A stretch of 64,000 nt of DNA from Lepisosteus oculatus (GCF_040954835.1 NC_090699.1:17539817-17603816); one strand, 5' to 3'; shown: positions 39,901 to 51,600, counted from the stretch's first letter. Program-made: numbers and translations. Notes: generated from the letters alone by a model not told the origin.

Positions 39901-42900
39901 ATCACACTTCCCTGTGCTGACAAGATTGGCAGTGTCCCAAAATCACGCACATCTTCCTACCTCCCTATTCGCTAAAGATAAATTCTTTTAATACAATTGG
40001 TTACTTAGTTGTATAGCACACATTCCTCTATAGCACAGTATAGAATTACATAGCAGCCCTTGTGTCCAGCATTCTTCCAATTCAGTTCAAACCAGTTCTA
40101 TATGTCCACCTTATAAAATATTGCATCCTCTGCACGAAAAGTGTATACAAAGTTCACAGAAACCCTCTCAACATGAGCCACGACCCTAGTAGAGGATGAT
40201 TACTCTCAGTGGAGATACTGTAGGAGGTGATGTTTCCTGGACTTCATTTGTTTCCACCCTGTTTACACTTCTCCTGTCCTCCACATCCTCGTCCTAGGTT
40301 TGCTATGGTAACGCCTGTAAGGACATTGCAGTTTACGGCACAAAGGGCTGTTCGGAGAAGTGCAATAACCATGGGGTGAGTAGCGCGGCGTTAGTCGGCG
40401 CTTCCTTCCCTTCCAAGACCATGTGTGCCCGCAGTCAGACCCTGAGCCCCTGTCTGTGTTCTGGTTCACCTGTCCAGGTGTGCAACCATGAGAGGAAATG
40501 CCACTGTGACCCCGGCTGGGCACCGCCCTACTGCGACGTGAAGCTGTCCGAACTCCCCCAAGGCAGGTCTTTGTGCTCTTGTTCCTGTGCGCTGATCACT
40601 TGTCCACGTGCAAACGCCCCATCTGACGCTTTCCAGCCTCTTAGGTTGCAAAACCCAGGAGCATGATCTATTATTTATAAGTGCTAGTCTATTATAAAAA
40701 TAAATTTTCTTCGTTCATCATTTCAATTTTCTGTTTGTGTGGTAACACAAGCAGAGTGTTGTGGCCGTGTGTGTGTTTGGTTTTTCTGTGAAGGCGTGTG
40801 AGCACCTTCATTTCCATTTTTATGAAAGTTTGAAAATAATGTTTGAAAAAAAATGCGATTCGTTCATGACCTGCAGGTTGCGGCATCAGAAAGGGTTTTA
40901 TTCTAACCCTTCCTGATGCGACAGGGTCGTTAATACTGGAAATCCCAGAGAGTGAGGTGTTGCAGTAAGCTGTTCAGAGCAGTCACCGGGTCACTGATAG
41001 TTAATCGTGCGCTCTGTGGTGTGAAAGAGCGACAGAGGTGTATTCTGGGTAGGGAGCTGAGAGGTAAACGTGTTCTCTCCTCAGGTGGCAGTGCGGTGGT
41101 GATCGCAGTCTCTGTGGTGGTCACCATCTTGGTGCTGCTGCCCCTCATCGTTGGAGGCCTGATATGCTGCAGACGGGGCAGGAAGGAAGTCTACTCCACT
41201 AAAAAGTTAGTTTCAATCTGGTTTTTTTTTTGGAGGGTGGGGGAATCAGATCAGATGCATCAAAAGACAAGATGCTCGTCTGTAAATTTAAAGCGGTATG
41301 TTCATAGGAAAGCTGACAGAAATGTGACTGTCAACATTGTTCAGATGCTGTATTCTCTCCAACCCCTGCAGGAGGGCCCACAGTGCCTCCGGCCTGTCGA
41401 ACCCCCTGTTCCACGGGGTCAGCACCAAGAGCAGCCCTCGGTGCGCCCCCCCCAGGATCAGCACCCCCACCTTCCTGGAGTCATCGGCCTCTCCCCTGCC
41501 CTGCGCCCCGCTGCGTTCCACAGTCACCCCCAGCCGCGCGCCACCTCAGGTGAGCCCCACCACTCCCCTCCTCTGCCTGCTGGGAAGTGTGAAGCCAGGC
41601 CGTCCCCACTCCGCTGTGTGGTTCTGCCCGCTTCGGTGCTGCTGCAAGGACAGGAATTCAGTTCCAATGGGGTTTTTTTGTGCATTGATGGTGTATTTCT
41701 ATTTCCTGTATTTTAACAGCCTCCCCCAAAAATAGCAGCGACTCAGTCTGCGGCAAAATCATCCCCAGTAAGTACTATCCACCATCCCTTATTCACGCTT
41801 AGATAATATAAATATGTATTTAATTTGTAGCTGTAGCAGTAATGGTAGAATCAGCCGGCTTTGTAATCGCTGTCTTTCTTAATTACTTATTTTTGTCACA
41901 TGTAAAATCTGAAGTTTTATCTGTTGTAAATATTTCCTGTTTCCTTCTGTCAGATCGTAAAACCCAGCCAGCCACCTCCTCTTCCACCTCCTGAAACAGT
42001 GTGTTTTCAGGTAAAGAGAAATTATTTTATTTATCCAGATCTTTAGGGTATTCCCTTTTTGTAGCAGTTTTTTTTAAAAAAAAGCAAAAACGGAGCATGA
42101 AAAATACAGCTTTGTGCCTTTCAGATCAGATCCTTACAAGATCGCTTTGCTGGTGTTCTTGGTGTTTTCCACTTGAAATACAAGAGTGTGCTCTGGAACA
42201 CACAAATACCTAATGATCAAAGAGACTGGAGTTCTAAAAATATATGTTCTGTATTTGTTTCAGGCCAAACCTCCTGCACCCAAGAAGCCTTTGCCTGATC
42301 TAAGCGTCAAACAGGTGAGTCATTTTTCACCATGAGCACTGAGCGAGACATGCAGATCCACCACGCTCTTCAACAGGGTATTGGAGTTAAACATGATTTA
42401 TGCAGTGTAATTTTTTTCAGCTGCCCATTTCCAATGGCATTTCGGTGCTGTCTTGGGTTTTTGCTGGGTGCTCTGGTTTCCTCCCACAGTCCAAAGGCAT
42501 GCTGGAAAATTGGCCCCGGTGTGAGTGTGTGTATGTCTTGAGTTTGTGTCCGTGTGTGCCCTGCGTCCCATCCAGGGCGTACCCTGCCTTGTGCTCGTTG
42601 CTTGCTGGGATAGGCTCTGGCTCCCCAGACCCTAAACTGGATGAAGCGGTGAAGAAATGGACAAGCAAAATGATGTGAATTCAGAATAGCTTTTTTTTTA
42701 AAAAAAAAAAAAAACACTCTTAAGTCCATGTCTGACTTGGAGTGTTTTAAAACTGACAATGCCGCTAAAATCGCGTTCTTCCGTTTGCAGGTGGCGAAGC
42801 CAAACTCGGCTCCACCAGTGCCTCCTGTGAAACCTCCAGGCTCTGCCCCTCACCGGAAACAGCCTCAGGTGGGGTCTTCTTGCATATATATATATATTCC

Positions 42901-43390
42901 TGCAATCACTGAAACATGACAGAGGGGTCAGAGCTGCCGAGGTTGTGACTCCCAGTTTCACACACCTCACTGCTTAAGGGCAGTTATCAGTCTGTACTGT
43001 CACACCCAGGATTGACCAACAGCATGGGACTCATTTTAGATCAAAACAAGGATGATAATTTAGGATAATTTACTAAATTAATGCCCCCTGTGGCACAGGA
43101 CTCTGATTTCCCCAGACAGACCCAGGGGCGTAACATCACCACAACAGGCTTGTGTTAACCAAGCCCATCTTCCTGACACTGATCGCTCCCTCCCCCACCA
43201 AAAAGGCACTCGCATTCATTTTGAAGGGTGTAGCCATGTCTTCGACCTGCTTGTTATCTGTAGACAAGTAAGCACAGCTCTGAGAGATCAAGCTGTAGAC
43301 GACTGCTGCTTGATTTAATCATGACCTGCTGCTTTACAGGTGGCAGGGAAACCAAAGACTGCACTGATGCCCCCCGTCAAGCCGAGATGA
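28109..43390 (+). CDS. adam8: ADAM8 membrane metalloprotease-disintegrin
   Basis: Twenty-five exons: 28109-28154, 29321-29430, 30713-30789, 31082-31160, 31274-31350, 33175-33358, 33871-33936, 34072-34143, 34372-34541, 35152-35233, 35442-35584, 35891-36068, 36584-36673, 37705-37900, 38666-38768, 39325-39505, 40298-40375, 40478-40562, 41085-41205, 41372-41549, 41720-41767, 41954-42010, 42264-42314, 42791-42868, 43340-43390. The total is 2601 nt, 866 residues (human about 824). In order: signal peptide, prodomain with RRKR (162-165) and cysteine-switch candidate C168, reprolysin domain with [12 protein letters not shown] (zinc ligands H336, H340, H346; catalytic E337) and Met-turn CVMAPS, disintegrin domain, cysteine-rich region, EGF-like segment [12 protein letters not shown], a transmembrane helix near 676-698, then a proline-rich cytoplasmic tail with SH3-type motifs. 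All catalytic residues are present, so the protease should be active. ADAM8 sheds cell-surface proteins in leukocytes and related cells. Intron 3 uses a GC donor; intron 18 is ambiguous (865 or 866 residues). Confidence 0.95.
29748..30065 (-). mobile_element. tRNA-derived SINE, inverted copy
   Basis: Minus-strand copy of the family at 21216, in adam8 intron 2. The plus strand begins with the tail (ATCCATTTTCTAACC), then AGCCTACCCC, GGGACGCCAGTCCATCACAG and ACTGTGGGAGGAAACC, and ends with the inverted B box (GGAATTAAACCC) and head. It is nearly full length. Confidence 0.85.
31826..32090 (+). repeat. Unnamed interspersed repeat, copy 3
   Basis: The longest copy of the family at 16795 and 24392, in adam8 intron 5. 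It contains CTCCTCCAGTTGTTGCTTG, CTACAACTCTTTGGGTAAAG, AAGTGCCTCCAG and CCCCTTGTGTCCCCTGG in order. The last part looks like the 3' region of a larger repeat. The family is not named. Confidence 0.6.
33953..33989. repeat. (ATT)n microsatellite
   Basis: About twelve perfect ATT units, immediately after the adam8 exon ending at 33936, in the intron before 34072. A simple-sequence repeat, likely length-polymorphic. Confidence 0.95.
34709..34945 (-). mobile_element. SINE with (ATT)n tail, inverted copy
   Basis: In adam8 intron 9. The plus strand starts with AATAATAATCC, then GTAGTGCTTTTCTGGACACTC, CAAAGCACTTTACAGGTAATG and CCACCACCATCAATACG, which is the reverse complement, in order, of the element at about 61520-61740. 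The two therefore belong to one family inserted in opposite directions. The shared 3' tail AAAGYRCTTTGAGTG ... GCGCTATATAAG is common in fish SINEs. Confidence 0.75.
36390..36530 (-). mobile_element. tRNA-derived SINE fragment
   Basis: In adam8 intron 12. Read on the minus strand it has an A-box-like CAGTGGCGAGGG and a perfect B box, GGTTCAAATCC, then TTGGGCACCTGCTGTTGTAG. The head is well preserved; the tail is short or diverged. Confidence 0.7.
37975..38255 (-). mobile_element. tRNA-derived SINE with GATAA tail, inverted
   Basis: In adam8 intron 14. The plus strand starts with the tail GATAAGATAAGAGATCACTT, then TTATTGGCCATATACAATTT and CATGAGACACACAGACAGGG, and ends with an inverted tRNA head (AACCTTCCAGC, then GCAGAGCCACTGC). 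The head at 61330-61455 is from the same family. Confidence 0.75.
38831..39011. repeat. Foldback repeat, copy 2 (50-bp inverted arms)
   Basis: In adam8 intron 15. The arms at 38876-38925 and 38951-39000 are 50 bp each and differ at one position when folded. The 25-bp centre holds CCCGAAGAAGGCTCCAC, leading into AGCCGAAACG of the right arm. This is the best-preserved of three copies (others 11727-11900 and about 63172-63300). It has no coding capacity. The transcript would form a long hairpin. Relationship to Penelope-type retroelement ends with hammerhead motifs is an inference. Confidence 0.8.
39729..40173 (-). mobile_element. Solo LTR of an LTR retroelement (endogenous-retrovirus-like)
   Basis: A 445-bp segment in adam8 intron 16 with TGTTG at one end and CAACA at the other, flanked on both sides by the 4-bp duplication TGAG (39725-39728 and 40174-40177). 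Read on the minus strand it has LTR order: a long U3, a TATA-like ATATTTAAGG (near 39890), a start region, an ATAAAA signal (39800-39805) and a U5 with CTTCTGAGACGGACTCC. No primer-binding site, polypurine tract or internal coding sequence is attached, so this is a solo LTR left by recombination. A 4-bp duplication fits gamma-retrovirus-like or Gypsy-like integrases. It is antisense to adam8. Confidence 0.8.
42455..42668 (+). mobile_element. tRNA-derived SINE, 5'-truncated copy
   Basis: In adam8 intron 23. It carries GTTTCCTCCCACAGTCCAAA, AATTGGCCCCGGTGTGAGTG and GGGATAGGCTCTGGCTCCCC with the GGATGAAGCGG tail, matching the body of the element at 21216. The tRNA head is missing. Confidence 0.8.
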
Positions 43391-44290
43391 TGAGCAAACA
43401 GAAGACCCACGGGGACTTGCATCTGAACCTGCGCTGCTGGGAAGGGGAGCTTGGCGCTACTGTAACGAGACAGTGATTTTGAAGAAGACGGCGATGCTTT
43501 TTTGTGTTTGTACATGCTCTGGAGAAAAAATGACAGGATATCTTGGAAAGACTATGAATACAGTATATGTGTGCTAGTTTGTGCACAGCATGAAGGGAAT
43601 TTTCCCAGATTATTTGGTTTTTCTAGCGGGTAAAATTGGAAGTTACTCCTGCCTCTCGTTTCAGTTATGTGACTGGCATGAGGTCACAGTCCTTCCTTTT
43701 GTACAAGAGTCTTGCTTTGCTTGGCAGTTCCTTCTGAGTGCTTCAGATTAAAACCTATTGTTGACTCAGCCTGCAGCTGCAAGCCATGTGAATCGAAGGG
43801 ACATAAGCGAACTTGCGAGTTTAGAGAACTATGTTTATTTTGCATCTGAATGTGGTCTACCTTACATTAGCATAGCTTGAAGACAAGAAGCCCAAATGGA
43901 GTACAGATTCCGAGGAACCCATGACACAGCAGCACCATCTTTCACACAGGGGAACGTTGGCGAGAGATCAGATTCACTCTGGGTTGTGAGCAAAACAGAA
44001 ATGTTAGCTTTCGAATTATTTTTTATTTCCCATGTCTGGATGTCAAGAAAATTGAAAACCTTGTATTCAGCTGGACTGAATCGATGTCTTTATTCAGACT
44101 AGAAAGTTGAATATTGCATTGTTAAATTATTTTTTATTCTGATTTTATGAGTATTTCACACGGTGCCTTACAAGTAATTCAATGTGATGGAAATGAACTT
44201 GACGAACAGTTTGCTGTGACCCTTGTATTTATTGTTATTTATGTGCTACAAGTAATAAACAAATAATAAAAAATCTTAAGTGTTATTTTT
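43391..44290 (+). other. adam8: adam8 3' UTR
   Basis: Follows the adam8 stop without gene signals. Two AATAAA signals at 44254-44259 and 44265-44270 mark the probable end of the transcript. Confidence 0.7.
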
Positions 44291-45629
44291 CCCTGACCTG
44301 CACACAAGTCTGGATTTGTCAATGCTCAACTGGTGAACGTGATGGAGAATGTGTTGTGTCTACCCATCTAGTAACCTGGCTGAAACATTAAAGGTAATTT
44401 ACACAAGTAAGGTAAAGAAGAAACACAGATTCTATTTTATTCTATTTTATGTAATGCATGAAAGCACTCTGTTGAATATAGCACAAGGCATTTACACAGT
44501 GAAAGAGACAGTAATGAATACAACACTGCACGCTCAGTGAAAACAAGACCGACGTCTGCTTTAATATTGACAGTCAAGTTAAGAGCAGATCTACAGTTGT
44601 AGCCTGAACAGGTGAGTTTTGGGTGGAGGGAGCATTCTAGGGGGTAAAAATATAGTATATGGAAGTTATTGACTGAAGTTCACAAGGGATAACAATGACA
44701 AGTCAAATTCACAAACCTGCACCTAGTCACCATCATCACCAAACTAGCTACATATCCTAAATGCAAACCCCTCCCTTCGCATTGGTGTGAAAAATCCCTT
44801 CTCCAACCCATCTCTTCCTTGCAGCTCCAACTTTGTTTATTCACTCTGAATGGGGTTCGAGTCTCCTCGCCTTATGACTGGGAGGCTACCCATTAACCAT
44901 TTGAGTTACGTCAACCTTTTCTCACTATGTATTCCGAACCTTCACAAGCACTCAATTATTGGATGTTGTAATGAAATACCAATAGGTGGAATATTAGGAT
45001 TTTTTTTAGTGAAAATGCCTTAACCCTAAATTCGGGATGTAGGAAGTTTCTTCCGCAGAAATCACTCTGCTGGCCTTGATCACAACAGGACCTCCGTTTT
45101 TTTAATTTGGCGAGGTAACGGATTTAACAGTAGAAGAGAAGCAAAACGGGGATTAAAATTCAACAACCGGACTCTGTTGCTGACTTATACACTATCATGA
45201 GCAACCAGGGAAAAGCAATACAAGAGAATTGCCGAGACTAAAAAGACTCAGTCCCGTTTTGAAGTTTTTCGCTATTTTGTTTTAGAATATAGAACACAAA
45301 AAAGCACAACACATTAGAAAAAAAATTGTAATCTCTGTATTGTGCCCTTCAACCCCCTACCCCCCCCCCCAAAAAAAATCAAACGCACTATACTAAACCG
45401 AAAATGTGACATGCCGCCAATCCACTACAATATTTGTTACCATTTAAGAGATGCATTTTGTCCCTTCCCAGCCACCATACAAAGGCTTCGTCTCTTAGCA
45501 ACCACTACCAACAATTCTTTCGAGAGGTTTAATGCTGCTCGCTACAATCAAAAGATAAACGAAGAAGAAAAAAGTACATTTGTGTGTTTAAGCATCAGTG
45601 GCGAGGCTGGTAAAACGTTTTGACTTGGG
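44291..45629 (+). promoter_or_regulatory. adam8/SPEF1-like spacer with possible RFX half site
   Basis: About 1.3 kb of spacer and the presumed promoter of the next gene. An RFX X-box half site (AGCAAC at 45497-45502) lies about 130 bp before the start codon; its left half (GTCTCT) is degenerate. RFX sites are usual at ciliary genes. No TATA box is evident. A poly-C/poly-A run at 45360-45380 is simple sequence. Confidence 0.35.
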
Positions 45630-48600
45630 ATGGATGCTGAGCCAGGAGAGGAGGTGCTGCAGGATCTGTACGCCTGGATTGACCAGATCCCCCTCTCCAG
45701 ACCCAAGAGGAGTGTCGCCCGGGACTTCAGCGATGGAGGTGAAGGCTGGGACGTGATACAGGGCAGAGTCGACAAGCCTGGTCACGGGGAGCCACGGGCG
45801 AGCGTGTTTTGGTTATAATCTCTGAACTTTAAACATCTTCGACCAGTCAGAAGGGTGACTGGTTAAAGTAGGCGCAGAGTTGAATAAACTACTTGTTTAA
45901 CTGACCGAAATCTTTCAAATGTTCCCAATCTTTATTAAAGTAATCAAAGGGTGTAAAACTAACTAGAGTGGGGCTGGGGCTCTCCAGGATCAGGGTTGGT
46001 GACCTGTAAGACTTAAAGTTGATTTAGGGAGACTTGTAAGACTGACTGGACTAGTGCTCTCTAGGATCAGAGTTAGATATTCTACAATTTAGGGAGACTT
46101 GTAAGACTGACCGGACTAGTGCTGTCTAGGATCAGAGTTACAGATTCTGTGATTTAGGGAGACTTGTAAGACTGACGGGACTAGTGCTGTCTAGGATCAG
46201 AGTTACAGATTCTGTGATTTAGGGAGACTTGTAAGACTGACAGGACTAGTGCTGTCTAGGATCAGAGTTACAGATTCTGTGATTTAGGGTGACTTTTAAG
46301 ACTGACCGGATGGCCTCTCCGGGAGCAGGTTTGGGAGCTCTCAGTTCTCTGATTTGGTGACCTGTAAGCCTGAGTGGGTTGGGGCTCTCCTTGACTGGGA
46401 CTGGAGACACCTCATTAAAGGTGACCTGTCAGACTCGCTGGTCTGGGGCTTTGCAGGAGCAGGTTTGGAGGCACTCTGGTTTTGGGTGGCCTGTAAGATT
46501 GCCTGGACTGGGGCTCACTGGGACCTACGCTGTAGTGGTCCAGCACCTTTCCTCTGCTGGTGGCACTGTCTCTATCTGCATTAAGGGGCATTGCGAGGGT
46601 TTTGGCAGACTGGAGATTCTCCTCTGGTTTTTAGGCAGAATATTTGGAGTTTTTATATACCCAAATTAACAGACTATAGTCTACAAATTTTTCTATGCAG
46701 AGCTGTTTACAACATGAGAGGGTTTGAACTATTTGATTATATAGTAAAAGATATAAGTAAATTAAACTAATTTGATCTGCAATAGACTGCCTTGCATCTG
46801 TTGCTTGCCAGGATAGGCTCTGTCTTCCCCGAAGCCCTACTTGAATAATACAGTTAGAAAATGGAAGGATGGATGAATTAATTTGGTTTAGAATGTACTT
46901 CTGCAATGTGTAGCTAACCTTCAAACACACACTTTATACATAGATACAGATGAGCGGAACATTTATACTCTTTAAGTAAAAGAAATGTGCTGGGGTTACT
47001 GAAAACACACCAAAAGTATCTTTTTCGTGTTTCTTCTGAATTGCTGAGGAGAGATCTTGGCTCAGGTGAAAGTTTCAGAAGGTAAGTGTCGACAGTATTG
47101 CATATTTATAACCGAATGGTGGAGAACAGTGGTAATCAGAAAAATGTTTCAGTAAAGTGAGGAACCATGGACAAGCATTTTAGTATTAGCCATAATATAC
47201 TGTATATATAATATATATTATTAACATTTTATAGTTCTCTATCTTCCTAGTGATGGCCGCAGAGGTTGTGAACCATTTTTTCCCTAGACTTGTGGAACTA
47301 CATAACTACATTTCAGCAAACTCTACCCAGCAGAAACTCAGCAACTGGGGGACCCTGAACAGGCGAGTGTATTTATTTGCTTCTGATTGAACATAAATAA
47401 AAACATCTCACAGCCAATTCTCAAATTTCCCCCCTGGCTGCTATTGTTTGTGGAAAATCCTGAGGGAGAGCTGGGAATCCAGCATTAGACCAGACACTCT
47501 CATCCACAAGCATGGTGGTCTAAGCACAGTGTAATGTGAGATTAGAAAAGCATGCTTATATTACAACTCTGTCTAGTCTGGCTTTAGGAACTGCCAGTTC
47601 ATATATATGTATTGGTCAGTTTTGTTTACCCTTCTACTCCAATAAGTTTGTTCAGTAGTGGATTATAAAACATGATAATCTAATTTTAAAATTTCTTAAA
47701 ATGTTCAATAATACAAACAAAGGATTACCTTTCCCCGTTTTGTAAACTAATTTGAAAACTAAGAAACTTGGCCTTGGTGTTAAAACACATCCTGATAACT
47801 GTTGAAAACACAGTCAGACAGCTCTAGTTACCTATGTTACCCAGTATGAGAACTCTTAACTTTTTGAATTAATGAGTTTTTTTTCGGGAATATTGTAGTC
47901 TAAGCCTTCCTGTAACTTTTATGAGCTGGGTTAATATGAGTAGTAAAATAAAAGTTTGGGGTTAAGAGATCAACTATCTCTCTCCATTTGTTTTTATAGC
48001 TTTTATAGTGTAGCCTGCCCTGCTGAGGCACTACTGTTTAAAAGGTATTGATTGTCTTCGCTGTTGTATTTTCAGGAAGGTGTTCTCCAAGTTAAACTTC
48101 CACGTGCCAGAAGAAACAGTCAAAAAAATAGTTCTGAGTACAGCAGGAGTTATTGAGCCTGTCCTCTGCACACTGAGAAACAAGATTAATGAGAAACGCT
48201 TAGGAAAGTCTATGAACGAGAAATCAAGGACGCTGCCACAGGTCAGTCTGACACCAGACATGCTGTTTTAGTACTTTCCTTTTATTTCAGTGTAGAACTC
48301 AGTATCTTGCTTATGAGGTGGGAATTAGCTTTCATGGTGTCCTGAAGGAAAATTCCCTTTCTTACCATTCTCCTGAATGTTATTATTTCGCCCCCATGCT
48401 TTCTGCCATCAGGCTCATAGTGTCTTAGTGTAAATGTGGAAAATGCATACAATTAAAAATGTTTTAATTATGGATCTCCTTTGCTAAAATTATTAGGACT
48501 TGGAATACTACAGCATCAGCAATGAGCAATCACAAGCAGGTAAAATATATTTTTCAACTTGTAATCGATAAACATTCCGTGCTAATTTCTGTACTTATTA

Positions 48601-51600
48601 CTTAGAAGCTATAAATGAGATGATACCTGTAGGGTAGTTGTAACATTTTGCTTTTGAAGATTTTCTGTCCTCACATATAATGAGATGTAGGAAAAAAATG
48701 CTGTAATTACCTTAAGGACAGTTATACTGTTAGGATTATGGAATGAGCATATTTTCAGTGTAACACCAGACAGATGGAAGCATTAATTATATCAGAAAGA
48801 GCGATGTGGTATCATCAAAGTGGTTTTAGTCCACGTTACATCCTGGAGGCACAATAGCCTATAATTCCACATTGTGGAAAAACCTACTAGTCATGTACCA
48901 ATTACTCACCACAAAAAAACAATAGGAGAAATAAAGCACATCATCAGTTCAATAATTTAATTAATATAGTTAGGGCTTTCCTGCTTCTGCCTTTAGGTAA
49001 TCATTAGTGGAATGGAATTTGTTACATGTAATAATGTCTTTTTCTAGCATTCACCTCAGTGATGTGTGCTCCGATACCAGTACAAGAGGCATCTCGTTTC
49101 CTGCCCACATCATAACTGTGTGGACCACAGGTCACCTTCTTCCTGTATGACTGTCCAGGGATCTCAGTGATCTGGGCATGTTCCTCTGCGGTTCCCTTGA
49201 TAGTGCGCTGCAGTTTGCTAAGTGCTGACTGACACTGTGTTCCGGGTGAAGTCATACTGGTCTGGACTGCAGTCAAAAAATGCATGATTTGGGGGGGAAA
49301 AACCTGTGCTCAACAGTTAGTGGTTCTTTTTATTTTTTGACGTTCAAAGGAAGTTTATTTAGATATTTTAAATATACATTCTAGTCTTTAAACTGGCAAG
49401 AACCCCTTTGATCCTTGGGGTAATGTCTTGGCAAAAGGTGTACAAACAGCTAGCAAAGGTTAAAGAGGAGGCGTCCCAGTGTCACAGCAGGCAACATTAA
49501 GAATGTTCTGACATCCATTTTCTTCACAAGCTTCATGATGGTATATAGCCACTGTCTCCAATTATTGTATTATAATTTTTCAGTAGAAAATGTGAGATAG
49601 GCACACCCTCTCCTAATGAGTAATACATTTACTGTCTGCAATGATGTTTGCACGCAACACTAGATCATGGAAAAATGATTATGGTACTGTAACTCTAATA
49701 AAATGGGAAAATGCCCTTGACTGCATTGTTAAGAATCTGTGCTTAATTTATAGCTCTGCAGTATAAGATTTTTGAGTTTATTTTTAGCTACAGATCATAT
49801 AGAGAACAAAGAGAACAGTTTCCTCAGAAGAAAAAAGTTTCATTTCCTCCGGTTTAAACACGGTATGTGAAAACCCAGGTGTGTTAGTGAGATGTAGCAA
49901 TGTCTCTTCAATGAACAGGCCCAGGGAGCTACACAGATGTTGTGCTGCAAACAGGAGGCACTTGTGCTCACTGGGAGTTGAGCAAGATGGCCTGAAAATT
50001 CAGATTGCAGGTTAAGTGCTGGACAGTGCTAATACAATATTTCAGCATATGACAGGCAGAGCAAGGATCTTAAATAAATAAATAATAAATAAAGATGTTC
50101 TTGTGATGTTCCTGACAAATATTTCTAATGATAACACAGGGTCTAAAATAATACCAAAGTTTTCCACTTCCATCAAGGGTCTGAATTCAGCACCAGTCTA
50201 TAACAGCACTGAAGTCACCAACATTGCAACAAGCTGAAGTTGGACACCTGTGAAAATAACTTCAGTCTTGTTACAGTTTATCTTAAGAAAGTTCTCTTCT
50301 GTCCATAAGGTTAAACAAGACAGAGACCTGTAAAGTGCAGGAGCAGTGACAATACTATATGATTTATTCTGAAAGTAAATCTTGAATATTATCAGGGAAG
50401 TCCACGTTTGTGATGGCAAATAATCTAATATTTGCAAATAATGTAATGTTTGCAACATGTAAATATAAAATAAATATCCCAGAACAAAGTCCTCTGGGAC
50501 TCCCTGCATAAATGAGACCATATCAGTTTTACAAATTGACTCTTGGTAGCCAAATTGGAGTCAAAACATTAACGCATGTACCAGTGATCCCTAGGTAATT
50601 TTCTGTAAGATCCAGATGGATGCAGTGATTAACAATACTGAAAGCTGCACTTAAAATCTTATACGTAAGAATATTAAGGGAACCAGAGTCAGAAACCTCT
50701 TTACACAGAAGTCATCAGTATATCATTAACCACCTTAACAAGAGTTGTTTAATTGTCTAAGCTGAGGTTCGAAGAAGCCATTAGATGTGAGATAAGACTA
50801 ATTTAACTGTCACTGACCTTTTCAAAGGCCAATTGGAAACAGGACAGTAGCTGTTAGTTGTAGTAGTAATAACCAGGCCAGTTTTTTCACTCAAGTGTGA
50901 TAGCAGTGTACTATAAACCTACAAGAACAAGAGCAGTTTTCAGGCACTCATTAAAGGGGTTAATATAAAAAGACATTGCAGAGAATCTAGGTGTGAGTCT
51001 GTTGTGAGTGTGCAGCTTTCTTTTGCATTGAGATATTTATTTCTGGTCAGACTTAAAACTTGGAGTAATGATGATGGATAGTGGCGTCCAGGTGTCCGAG
51101 ACCAAAAGGCTATCCCAGCCTTTTTCTTCCAGACAAAGGTTTTTTTTTTCCGCCTGCAGTGACTTGTGCAATAGCATATTTCTCAACAAATGAGAACATA
51201 TGTTTTATGTTAGAGGAGATTTCGGAGTATTAAATTCGTCATAGTTGAAGACTGTGTGGAGCACCAGTATGACAGCATTTCAGATTAATTGAACCTTTTA
51301 AAGTGGTTTTAAATTCGTGTTAGTGTTATGGGGTGGTGTGGTGGTGCAGTGTGTAGCAGTGCTTCCTTGTAGTGGTTTTGGCTCTGGGTTTCATTTCTGG
51401 GGTGCTATCTGTGTGGAGTTTGTATCTTGTCTTTACCAGGTGCTCCAGTTTCCTCCCACTGTCCACTGGTAGTTTAACTGGCTTCTGGGAACATTGGTTC
51501 TGATGTGAATGTGTGTGTGTCTGTGTGTTTGTGTGCCCTGTAATGCAGATAAGGAATAAATGAAAAGAGCAATAATATTAATATTGTGATAAGCTTAAAA

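Noticed and set aside
40100-40290. CRISPR-like or bacterial features
   Set aside because: No spaced direct repeats, operons or ribosome binding sites anywhere; the DNA is eukaryotic throughout.
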